A stretch of 64,000 bases of DNA from positions 1 through 64,000 of the forward strand of contig SHND01000024.1 in NCBI GenBank assembly GCA_004295045.1, given 5' to 3'. Positions within the stretch are counted from its first letter, which is position 1. The number at the start of each line of letters is the position of its first letter. The notes below the pieces were generated by a model. The model searched no databases. It was given only the letters and a program-made list of their open reading frames with translations, and had not been told where the DNA came from. Positions 8,500 through 16,654 of the stretch are shown piece after piece. Made by a program: the position numbers and the translations under genes. The DNA is from Chloroflexota bacterium. GTDB lineage: Bacteria > Chloroflexota > Anaerolineae > UBA4142 > SHND01.

Positions 8500-8567
8500 C
8501 CCCTCTCCTACAAGGCGAGGGGAACGCATGACTCCCTCTCATTTCAGGAAAGGGCTGGGGTGAGGTT
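8486..8567. repeat. 82-bp inverted-repeat element capturing the methyltransferase stop
   Basis: Imperfect terminal inverted repeats: AACCTCTCCCCTAACCCC at the left, and at the right the complement of AACCTCACCCCAGCCCT. Internally there are smaller GAGGGG/CCCCTC and CCCTCTC/GGAAAGGG hairpin arms. It resembles small dispersed palindromic elements. The TAA of the methyltransferase (8497-8499) lies in the left arm. Confidence 0.65.
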
Positions 8568-8571
8568 GACG

Positions 8572-8679
8572 ATGTGGAAAGATGGAGTCAAAGAACAAGG
8601 CACACGCGCCGTTTTGAACGAAGCCACGGAGCAGATAAACCTACGGCAAGAAGAATGCGAAATTGGAATTGTTTTCTAA
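8572..8679 (+). other. 35-codon open frame, possible displaced methyltransferase tail
   Basis: ATG at 8572 to TAA at 8679, in the same frame as the methyltransferase upstream of the inverted-repeat element. The product is charged (starts MWKDGVKEQG, ends EECEIGIVF). It may be the original C-terminal tail separated by insertion of the element, or chance. There is no ribosome site of note. Confidence 0.3.
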
Positions 8680-8682
8680 CCA

Positions 8683-8748
8683 ATGAACGATAAACAGCCG
8701 GTACAATTCAAAGGAAAACTTTTTGAGGAACCAGATAAATTTCTATGA
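8683..8748 (+). CDS. 21-residue leader peptide overlapping the TIR-like gene
   Basis: ATG 8683 to TGA 8748, overlapping the next start as ATGA. The peptide begins MNDKQPVQFKGK. The overlap would allow translational coupling to the TIR/NDT-like gene, and no other strong ribosome site precedes that gene. Small size makes this tentative. Confidence 0.3.
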   Translation: MNDKQPVQFKGKLFEEPDKFL

Positions 8749-9857
8749 ACCACACTCCAAAAGCATTTATTGTCATGTCGTTTGATCAAGAGTTCAAATC
8801 CATTTACGAACAGCTTATCACGCCTGCCCTTGAAGGAGCTGGATATAGAGTTAGCAGAGCTGATAGTTCGCTTGATCAACAAAATATTCTGCGCGACATT
8901 GTCAGAAATATTGCAGAAGCAAAGCTCGTCGTAGCAGAAATTACCGTGCAAAACCCAAATGTTTACTATGAACTTGGGCTATGTCACGCACTTGGCATCC
9001 CCACTGTTCTCATAGCACAATCAATGGAAAAAGTTCCATTCGATTTGCGTAGCTATAGAGTTTTGACATATTCAACTCAGTTCGATGAAGTGAACAAGTT
9101 GAAAGAAGCACTTCTTGAGATCGGAATTGCTAATCTGAAAGGAACTATCACATTCGGAAGCCCGGTTACAGATTTTCTTTCCAATGAGAGAATCAATCAA
9201 CCACGTGAGGTGGCAACACTGATAGCCGCTCCACAATCTAGCCTTGTTTCAGAACTCGATGATAGAAATGAACTTGGAATACTGGATTTCTTAGTTGAAG
9301 GTAATGAGATTGCCACGGATCTAGCTGGAATTATGCAAAGAATTGGCGAACAGATCGTGGAATTCAATGGCAAGCTTAATAAAAATACAGATCTAATCAA
9401 CTCTTTACCAAAAGATGGAAGCCCAGGAGTCGCCGCGCGAGCTAGAGAGATTGCAGCAGGTTACGCAAAAGACATGGAAACCTTATCTGCATTTATCGAT
9501 TCTGAAATATCTGGTTACGATAAAAGTATCGATGCCCTTGTCGAAGTCTTCTCTGGATATATGTCTTGGTTGACAGTTAGGGGACAGGAAGCCCTAACTG
9601 AATTGCAGAACTCGAGAAACTCGATGAAAGACCTACTTGAAAGCACACGAAAGGGCTTGCTGGGAACACGCGCGTTCCGAGAGTCCATTTCGAGTACGAG
9701 AGGTATCTCAGGGGATGTAAGCCGATCAGGCCGGCATCTAGGAAAATCCCTTGATCGCCTAATATCAAGTATGGAGCGAATTGAGTCCTTCAGTCTTAAA
9801 ACTTTTACGTCAATGGATGAGCAGTTAAATCAATCAGGCGATCCAACATCTGGGTGA
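8745..9857 (+). CDS. TIR-like / nucleoside deoxyribosyltransferase-like protein with helical tail
   Basis: The N-terminal ~125 residues have the pattern of TIR-like or nucleoside 2-deoxyribosyltransferase-like domains: FIVMSFDQEF at the start, IRADSS-type segments, and a NPNVYYELGLCHALG block whose Glu is the likely catalytic residue, then PFDLRSYRVLTY. The remaining ~240 residues are predicted mostly helical and probably oligomerise. Such domains cleave nucleotide glycosidic bonds (for example NAD+) in several anti-phage systems; that role here is inference. Codon use and base composition are clearly lower in GC than the flanking genes and lack the CGCG bias, a sign of recent acquisition between the methyltransferase and the Mre11-like gene. 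Confidence 0.7.
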   Translation: MNHTPKAFIVMSFDQEFKSIYEQLITPALEGAGYRVSRADSSLDQQNILRDIVRNIAEAKLVVAEITVQNPNVYYELGLCHALGIPTVLIAQSMEKVPFDLRSYRVLTYSTQFDEVNKLKEALLEIGIANLKGTITFGSPVTDFLSNERINQPREVATLIAAPQSSLVSELDDRNELGILDFLVEGNEIATDLAGIMQRIGEQIVEFNGKLNKNTDLINSLPKDGSPGVAARAREIAAGYAKDMETLSAFIDSEISGYDKSIDALVEVFSGYMSWLTVRGQEALTELQNSRNSMKDLLESTRKGLLGTRAFRESISSTRGISGDVSRSGRHLGKSLDRLISSMERIESFSLKTFTSMDEQLNQSGDPTSG

Positions 9858-9866
9858 GCAAAATAC

Positions 9867-11060
9867 ATGATCCGCATCGTCTTTACTGCTGACAATCACC
9901 TCAACCGCTATTACGCCAAAATGACGCGCGACCAACTGCGCGCGCGGCGGCGACAAATTCGCGACGCGTTCAAAGAGACCGTTGACTTTGCCATAAAGCA
10001 GGACGCGCACTTCTTTCTGCACGGCGGCGACCTGTTTGACAATCCCGACCCGAGTCCCGTCGAACTCGCGTTCGTTGCGCGCGAATTCAAACGGCTGCAA
10101 GACCACGGCGTCAAAATTCTCGCCATCAGCGGCAATCATGACATGCCGCGTTACATGGGCGAGAGCGCGACGCCGATTCGCATTTATCAAGAACTCGACG
10201 CGCTGCGCGTGTTCAACAAACGAACTGAAATCGAATTTGAAACGTTCGACATTGACGGCGCGCGCATTGCCATCGGCGGACTCGCGCCCGACCCGCGCGC
10301 GGACGCCGACACCGACCCACTGCACGATGTTGAAATCAACGCGCCCGATGCGGATGTGAAAATTTTGTTATTGCACGGCGGCGTTGAGGATGCCGTGCCG
10401 CCCGGTTTTGAAGAAGGCGTTTTCAAAAAGTCCACCATCGCGTCGCTCAAGCAAATTGATTATTTCCTCGTCGGTGATATTCATTTCACCAACAAATTGA
10501 ACGTCGAACACGCGACAGTGTTGATTCCCGGCGCGACGGAACGCTTGACGTTCGGCGAAATCAAAAACGAGCCGGGCTTTTATTATTTGGAATTGGATCC
10601 AAGCGAAGCGAAACGTCCGGTGAAAATGACGCGCAAGCTCATCGAGCCGCAAGCGATGCGCCGCCACGAAATTCGCTGTGGCAATTTGCCTATGGACAAT
10701 CCGACCGAGTACGTGTATGAAGAAATTCGCGCGGTGAGTCACAGCAATCAACTCTTGCAATTGCGGATGGAGGGCATCCTCGAACGCGAGCAATATCATC
10801 AACTGAAATTTTTTGACATTTGGCGGCTCGGCAGTGAACTGAATTTTTATTTTGATCTGGACAAATCACAAATCGAAATTCGTTCGCGCGCGCAAGACGA
10901 GTTCGGCAACGTTGTTCCCGAAGAGCGCGTAGATGTCGAACGCGAACTCGAACGCGTGGCGGATGAATTGTTCGACACGGCAGAGGATGATGACGAGCGC
11001 GCGTTAATTCAAGATGCAAGGTTACGTGTGGTAAATTTGTACCGCAACAAAAACGAGTAA
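9867..11060 (+). CDS. Mre11/SbcD-like DNA double-strand-break nuclease
   Basis: Calcineurin-like phosphoesterase of the Mre11/SbcD/YhaO group. Metal-binding motifs appear in order: TADNHLN (D9, H11), GGDLFDN (D55), SGNHD (N90, H91, D92), LLLHGG near residue 165, and GDIHFTN near 200. The 397-residue length and the C-terminal alpha/beta extension are normal. It would act with the Rad50-like ATPase at 16655 in processing DNA ends, with HerA upstream as a possible translocase partner. Two subtilase genes separate it from its expected partner, which is unusual. It starts 9 bp after the TIR-like gene. Confidence 0.88.
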   Translation: MIRIVFTADNHLNRYYAKMTRDQLRARRRQIRDAFKETVDFAIKQDAHFFLHGGDLFDNPDPSPVELAFVAREFKRLQDHGVKILAISGNHDMPRYMGESATPIRIYQELDALRVFNKRTEIEFETFDIDGARIAIGGLAPDPRADADTDPLHDVEINAPDADVKILLLHGGVEDAVPPGFEEGVFKKSTIASLKQIDYFLVGDIHFTNKLNVEHATVLIPGATERLTFGEIKNEPGFYYLELDPSEAKRPVKMTRKLIEPQAMRRHEIRCGNLPMDNPTEYVYEEIRAVSHSNQLLQLRMEGILEREQYHQLKFFDIWRLGSELNFYFDLDKSQIEIRSRAQDEFGNVVPEERVDVERELERVADELFDTAEDDDERALIQDARLRVVNLYRNKNE

Positions 11061-11101
11061 AATAGAGTCCCGACCCAAACGCTTCACTTATGGAGAACAA
11101 G

Positions 11102-13372
11102 ATGCAGAAAAGAATATTTTGGCTGACGGCTGGCGCATTATGCGTTATGGCGCTGGCGTTGGCAGCTTCGAGCGCGTCTGCGGCAAAACCACGCAGCGCG
11201 CCGATTCGTTTGTTAGCAGGCACGTTCAATCCCTCACAGGGCGAAACACTGTCGCTTGAGCCAGACCTCATCGCGCCGGACGCGGAAGCGAGTGCGAGCG
11301 GTTATTTTATCCTTCAATTCAAGGGCGCCGTGCGCGAACATTGGAAACAGCAGCTCGCAACGCAGGGCGTTGAATTTCTCGATTACATTCCCGATAACGC
11401 GTTCAAAGTACGGATGAACGTGGCACAAGCGAACGGTGCGAAACAATCACCGAATGTTGGATGGGTCGGCGCGTTCCAACCCGGCTACAAATTGAGTCCC
11501 GATTTGAAACGCGGCGCGCAAAACGCCTACACCGTCCGTATCGAAGAAGGCGCGAATGTGGCAGCCGCCGTCGCGGCGATTCAAGCCACCGGCGCGCAAA
11601 TCTCGGGCGGCGATGAGGATATTCTGCATCTCTCCGCATCGTCGGAGCAAGTGAATGCGATTGCGCACGTTGCCGATGTCGCGTGGATTGAAAATTATGT
11701 CCTGCCCATCAAACACAACGAGTATGGCGGCGGCGTCATCATTGGCGCAAATACCGCGAATTCGAACGGCTATGATGGCTCAACGCAAATCGCGGCAGTA
11801 GCGGACACCGGTTTGGGCGATGGCACACCTGCGGGCGCGCATCCCGATATTCCGGTGGCGCGCATCGTCGCCATCAACAATTGGCCCGGCAAAGCAGACA
11901 TTTGCTTTGCCACCGTTCAAGATGACGGCGCAAGAGACGTTGACAGCGGACATGGCACACACACGTCGGGTTCGGTGCTGAGCGACGGCGGCGCAAGCGG
12001 TGAAGGCAAAGGCGTCGCGCCGGCAGCAAAATTGGTTTTCCAAGCCAGTGAAAATTGGGCGACGCTGACGCCGCTTTGCCAAAGCGCGGGCGAACCCACT
12101 GCCGGATATTTTCTCACCGGTCTGCCGGACAAACTCAAAAAATTATTCCAACAAGCGTACAGCGCGGGTGCGCGTGTCCATTCCAATTCGTGGGGTTCAT
12201 CCGTTGCCGGTGACTATACCGCAAACTCGCGTCAGGTGGACCAATTCGTGTGGAAGAAACGCGACATGACCGTTACCTTTTCGAATGGAAATTCGGGAGT
12301 GGATAACAACAATGACGGTGTAGTTGATCTCGGTTCAGTCGGCGCGCCCGCAACCGCAAAGAACGTGATCTCTGTCGGCGCAAGCGAAAATGATCGGCAA
12401 GGACACTGGGAATGTGATACGAGTCTTGGATATCAATCGCATGATCTCTATCAGCCCAACAAAACATGCAATGACATGGGCGGACAAAATATACTCGGCA
12501 CGGCGGGTCAGCGCTGGGGTTTTACGGCGAATCCGCTAAAGGATGATGTGAGCGCGGGAAATGCAGAGCAGATGGCGCCGTTTTCGAGCCGCGGTCCGGC
12601 GGACGATGGACGCATCAAGCCCGACCTCGTTGCGCCCGGCACGTGGATTCTTTCCGCGTCACAGAATTTGTATCAAGAGGGCTATGGCGATCCCATCAAT
12701 CCAAAATTGGGTGACTATGCCTGGGATGGCTGGGGCATGCCGCGTAACGAATTTTACAAATACATGGGCGGCACTTCAATGTCGAATCCGTTGCTCGCCG
12801 GCGCAGCCGTGCTGGTGCGCGACTATTACCAAAAAGAGCATTCGCTCAATGCCAGTGCGGCATTGGTAAAAGCAACGCTCATCAATTCCGCGCACGACGA
12901 GTTGGATGAAAACAACGATGGCGCGAACGACAACGATTTTCCGATTCCGAACAACCACGAAGGATGGGGACGCGTCGATGTCGCCGCGGCGACGGATGGT
13001 CAGCGCAAATTCGTGGAAGAAGGCGCAGGTCTTGCAACCAAAGCGAAAAAGAATTTCACGTACAATGTTGGCGCAGGAGCAACTTTTAAAGTGACGTTAG
13101 TTTGGTCGGATTATCCCTCGACAGAAGTCGCGGCGCTCAACCTCGTGAACAATTTGAACCTGGTCGTCATTTCACCCAGCGGCAAAAAATACAAGGGCAA
13201 TTTGTTTGCGAATGGTTGGAGCAAGACAGGAGGCAAGGCGGACAAAGTTAACAATGTCGAAAATGTGTTTATCCAATCCGCAGAGAGCGGCGCGTGGAGA
13301 GTGCAGGTAAAAGGCTCTAACGTGCCATACGGTCCACAGCCGTTCGCGCTCGTTGTTTCCGGAACCCAATAA
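11102..13372 (+). CDS. secreted subtilisin-like serine protease (S8), copy 1
   Basis: Exported S8 peptidase of about 756 residues. The start is ATG 11102, preceded by GGAG; an ATG 12 bp upstream is the alternative. A clear signal peptide (about residues 1-28, ending SSASAA) is followed by a propeptide-like region and the catalytic domain: Asp235 in VADTGLGDG, His284 in GHGTHTSG, Ser559 in GGTSMSNP. The C-terminal ~110 residues form a beta-sandwich like the P or PPC-type domains of subtilases (LVNNLNLVVISPSG, then a QPFALVVSG end). It lies in tandem with a paralog of the same architecture. Probably nutritional or envelope processing; it has no obvious link to the DNA repair genes around it. 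Confidence 0.92.
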   Translation: MQKRIFWLTAGALCVMALALAASSASAAKPRSAPIRLLAGTFNPSQGETLSLEPDLIAPDAEASASGYFILQFKGAVREHWKQQLATQGVEFLDYIPDNAFKVRMNVAQANGAKQSPNVGWVGAFQPGYKLSPDLKRGAQNAYTVRIEEGANVAAAVAAIQATGAQISGGDEDILHLSASSEQVNAIAHVADVAWIENYVLPIKHNEYGGGVIIGANTANSNGYDGSTQIAAVADTGLGDGTPAGAHPDIPVARIVAINNWPGKADICFATVQDDGARDVDSGHGTHTSGSVLSDGGASGEGKGVAPAAKLVFQASENWATLTPLCQSAGEPTAGYFLTGLPDKLKKLFQQAYSAGARVHSNSWGSSVAGDYTANSRQVDQFVWKKRDMTVTFSNGNSGVDNNNDGVVDLGSVGAPATAKNVISVGASENDRQGHWECDTSLGYQSHDLYQPNKTCNDMGGQNILGTAGQRWGFTANPLKDDVSAGNAEQMAPFSSRGPADDGRIKPDLVAPGTWILSASQNLYQEGYGDPINPKLGDYAWDGWGMPRNEFYKYMGGTSMSNPLLAGAAVLVRDYYQKEHSLNASAALVKATLINSAHDELDENNDGANDNDFPIPNNHEGWGRVDVAAATDGQRKFVEEGAGLATKAKKNFTYNVGAGATFKVTLVWSDYPSTEVAALNLVNNLNLVVISPSGKKYKGNLFANGWSKTGGKADKVNNVENVFIQSAESGAWRVQVKGSNVPYGPQPFALVVSGTQ

Positions 13373-13395
13373 AACGCCCAAGCGCAAATCAATCG

Positions 13396-13440
13396 CGCCG
13401 TTCGCTTCACCCAACGATGGGCTGAAGCGAACGGCGTTTC
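13396..13440 (+). terminator. hairpin between tandem subtilase genes
   Basis: A perfect 14-bp stem (CGCCGTTCGCTTCA / TGAAGCGAACGGCG) with a 13-nt loop is followed by only TTTC. Likely a terminator or a processing/attenuation hairpin. Confidence 0.65.
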
Positions 13441-13511
13441 CCATACCACCCAACCCCTGACGACGAAAAAGACAGACGCGTCGTCCCGATCACTCCAAGG
13501 AGGATACCGCA

Positions 13512-16469
13512 ATGCAACGTTCTCGGTTCGTTCTTTTCACTTTGCTTGCATTGGTTCTTGTTCTCTTGCTCGTTGGCGTCAGCGTCAGCGATCTCGGCGC
13601 GCAAACACCCATCGCGCCGATTTATCTCAAAGCGGGAACTTTTTCTCCTGCTGCCGGAGAAGCACTTGCTCTACCGTCCGATCTCACCCTCTCCTCTACC
13701 GAAGCGGGGGGCAGCGGATATTATCTCGTACAGTTTCGCGGCGCGATCCGCGACAATTGGAAAAAGCAAGTGACCGACACCGGCGCAACTCTGTACGGGT
13801 ACATTCCCGACAACGCCTTCAAAGTGCGCGCCACGCCGGCACAACTCGCGGCGATTGCCTCAATGCGCTTTGTCGTGTACGCGGGCGCATTCCAACCCGG
13901 CTACAAAATGAGCGCGGCGTTGCAGCGCGGCGGCATCCGCCTTTATCGTGTTCAGGTGGAACGCCGCAGTGACGCAGTTGCGCGGGCAATTTCGAACACC
14001 GGCGCGCAATTGCTTTCGCCCGCTGACAAGAACATGTATGTGTCAGCGGATTCCGCGCAAGTGAATGCCATCGCGCGGATTGCGGATGTCGCATACATCG
14101 AAGATTTCACGCTCAAGGTCAAACACAACGATGCGGGCGCGGGCGTCATTCTCGGCGCGAACACGGCGAATGCAAACGGCTATGATGGCTCAACGCAAAC
14201 CGTCGCCGTCGCCGATACAGGGATTGGCGGAGGCACCGCCGCGACTGCGCACAATGATATTCCCGCGTCGCGCGTGACCGCCATCTACAATTGGCCCGGC
14301 ACGACAAACAGCTGTTTCCAAACCATCACCAATGATGGGGCGGTGGATGTTGACAGCGCGCACGGCACACACACTTCGGGTTCCGTTCTGAGTGACGGCG
14401 GGGCGAATGGCGTCGGCAAAGGAACGGCGCCCGCCGCGCACCTCGTTTTTCAGGCGACCGAGAATTGGGTCAAAATTTCCAGTCTCTGCAAAGCGCTCTA
14501 TGGCTATGTGGACGGTTATTACTTGACCGGCATTCCATCCGACCTGCGCACGCTGTTTCAACAAGCGTACGACGCGGGCGCGCGCATTCATTCCAATTCG
14601 TGGGGTTCTGCCGTCGCCGGTGATTACACAACGGACAGCGCGAACGCGGACGATTTCATTTGGAGCCACAAAGATTTCGTCATTACGTTCAGCGCGGGCA
14701 ACGAAGGCATTGACGCGAACAGCGACGGCATCGTTGACAATGATTCGATTGGTTCGCCCGCCACCGCGAAAAATGTGATCACCGTCGGCGCAAGTGAAAA
14801 TCAACGCACCGACAATTATCCCTGCGACACCTCGTTGACGTATCAATCGCACGACGCGTATCAGCCCGGCACAACCTGCAGTGGCATGGGCGGCGCGAAT
14901 CTGCTCGGCACGTACGGACAGCGCTGGGGCGCGGATTATCCTGCGAATCCCATCAAGGACGATTTGACTGCGGGCAACAAAGAACAGATGGCAGCATTTT
15001 CGTCGCGCGGTCCCGCAGACGATACGCGCATCAAACCCGACGTCGTCGCGCCCGGCACGTGGATCGTTTCCACCAGCGGTTCGTTGTATCAAGAAGGATA
15101 CGGCGATCCGGTGAATCCGAAAAATAGCGCGTATGCGTACGATGGCTGGGGCATGCCGTACAACGTGGACTACAAATGGATGGGCGGCACATCCATGTCG
15201 AATCCGTTGGTTGCCGGAGCCGCGGCGGTGGTAAAAGATTATTACAGCAAAGCCAATGGCATCAACGCGAGCGCGGCATTGGTAAAAGCAACACTCATCA
15301 ATTCCGCCGTTGACATGTTGGACGAAAACAATGACGGCGCGAACGATAACGATTATCCCATTCCAAACGTTCACGAGGGCTGGGGCCGCGTCAATCTCAT
15401 CAACGCGACGGATAACACTGCCGTATTCGTGGACAACAGCACGGGTCTCTCAACGGGCGGTAACTATTCGCAAGCGTATAACGTTCCGGGCGGACAGCCA
15501 TTCAAAGTCACGGTGGTTTGGAGCGATTACGCTTCGACAGCCGCCGCGTCGGTGAATCTGGTGAACAATCTCGATCTCACAGTGACCGGTCCGGGCGGCG
15601 TAACTTATCGCGGCAATGTTTTTGGCGGCGGATGGTCGCAAACCGGCGGCAGCGCGGACACGCGCAACAACGTTGAAAATGTGTACGTCCAGTCCGCCGG
15701 CGCAGGAACGTGGACGGTTACAGTGAATGGTACAAACATTCCAAACGGTCCCCAGCCCTTTGCGCTCGTCGTGGATGGCACATCCGGCGCGGGTCCAACG
15801 CCCACTCCAACGAACACAACTGTGCCAACCAACACGCCCACTGCAACAGCCATTCCGCCATCGCCGACGCCGACGAACACGGGCGTGCCAACCAACACAC
15901 CCACCGCGACAACCATTCCACCTTCGCCAACACCGACGAATACTTCCGCGCCTTCGGGCAACACGGGCTGGTTGAGTCCAAGCGCCAATGGTGCGCTCAC
16001 GGGTGGTGACAACAACGGCTATCAAACCAATCCAACCAACGCTTACTCGGACAATGCTGCCTTTGCAGTGGATACCAACAGCGGCACGAATCGCAATACC
16101 AACTGCGGCAACGGCGGCAAGGACAAGCACAGTTACTACAACTATAACGTTTCCATTCCGGGCAGCGCGATTGATGGCATCGAAGTGCGGCTCGACGCGC
16201 GCGCGGATTCAACCAGCGGCGCGCCGAAAATGTGCGTGCAGCTCTCTTCCGACGGCGGCGCAACTTGGACGACTGCCAAACAAACAGGCACGTTGACAAC
16301 GAGCGAAGCAACCTACATTCTGGGCTCTGCTGCCGACACGTGGGGACGTACATGGACGACGGGCGATTTGTCGAACGCGAATTTCCGCGTGCGCGTAGTA
16401 GATGTGTCAAGCAGCACCTCGCGCGATTTCTCGCTCGACTGGATTGCCGTGCGCGTGACGTATCACTAA
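13512..16469 (+). CDS. secreted subtilisin-like serine protease (S8), copy 2, with linker and extra domain
   Basis: A 985-residue paralog of the upstream protease. The start is ATG 13512, with AAGGAGGA 7 bp upstream. A signal peptide, then catalytic Asp235 (VADTGIGG), His284 (HGTHTSG) and Ser561 (GGTSMSNP), at almost the same positions as copy 1, indicate tandem duplication. After the shared beta-sandwich domain it has a Thr/Pro-rich linker with a 21-residue repeat (about residues 765-811) and a further ~165-residue beta-rich domain (SDGGATWTT, ending DWIAVRVTYH) that may bind a surface or carbohydrate. The linker style is typical of Chloroflexota secreted proteins. Confidence 0.92.
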   Translation: MQRSRFVLFTLLALVLVLLLVGVSVSDLGAQTPIAPIYLKAGTFSPAAGEALALPSDLTLSSTEAGGSGYYLVQFRGAIRDNWKKQVTDTGATLYGYIPDNAFKVRATPAQLAAIASMRFVVYAGAFQPGYKMSAALQRGGIRLYRVQVERRSDAVARAISNTGAQLLSPADKNMYVSADSAQVNAIARIADVAYIEDFTLKVKHNDAGAGVILGANTANANGYDGSTQTVAVADTGIGGGTAATAHNDIPASRVTAIYNWPGTTNSCFQTITNDGAVDVDSAHGTHTSGSVLSDGGANGVGKGTAPAAHLVFQATENWVKISSLCKALYGYVDGYYLTGIPSDLRTLFQQAYDAGARIHSNSWGSAVAGDYTTDSANADDFIWSHKDFVITFSAGNEGIDANSDGIVDNDSIGSPATAKNVITVGASENQRTDNYPCDTSLTYQSHDAYQPGTTCSGMGGANLLGTYGQRWGADYPANPIKDDLTAGNKEQMAAFSSRGPADDTRIKPDVVAPGTWIVSTSGSLYQEGYGDPVNPKNSAYAYDGWGMPYNVDYKWMGGTSMSNPLVAGAAAVVKDYYSKANGINASAALVKATLINSAVDMLDENNDGANDNDYPIPNVHEGWGRVNLINATDNTAVFVDNSTGLSTGGNYSQAYNVPGGQPFKVTVVWSDYASTAAASVNLVNNLDLTVTGPGGVTYRGNVFGGGWSQTGGSADTRNNVENVYVQSAGAGTWTVTVNGTNIPNGPQPFALVVDGTSGAGPTPTPTNTTVPTNTPTATAIPPSPTPTNTGVPTNTPTATTIPPSPTPTNTSAPSGNTGWLSPSANGALTGGDNNGYQTNPTNAYSDNAAFAVDTNSGTNRNTNCGNGGKDKHSYYNYNVSIPGSAIDGIEVRLDARADSTSGAPKMCVQLSSDGGATWTTAKQTGTLTTSEATYILGSAADTWGRTWTTGDLSNANFRVRVVDVSSSTSRDFSLDWIAVRVTYH
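15804..15944 (+). repeat. 63-bp tandem repeat encoding a Thr/Pro linker
   Basis: Two full 63-bp units and one partial unit encode TPTNTxVPTNTPTATxIPPSP repeats between two domains of the second subtilase. Confidence 0.85.
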
Positions 16470-16526
16470 GTTCTAACGGGCTTTACGCAACTGTTTCAAA
16501 ACCTGTCAGGTATGCAAAGCACAACG

Positions 16527-16556
16527 GGGATGCGGCAGCAATGCTGCATCCCTTTT
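16527..16556 (+). terminator. intrinsic terminator after subtilase copy 2
   Basis: GGGATGC / GCATCCC stem with internal GCAGC/GCTGC complementarity, followed by TTTT. Confidence 0.75.
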
Positions 16557-16654
16557 CGTTTCACATTTGCGGAACAATCGTTCTATGCGTAGAATAGGTA
16601 AATCCGTGTTGCAGATTCACTCATCCCTCATTGCTTATCACACATCCCTAAAAC

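Noticed and set aside
14190..15374. 394-codon minus-strand frame inside the second subtilase
   Set aside because: The plus-strand reading contains the full S8 catalytic triad; the antisense has no recognisable features.
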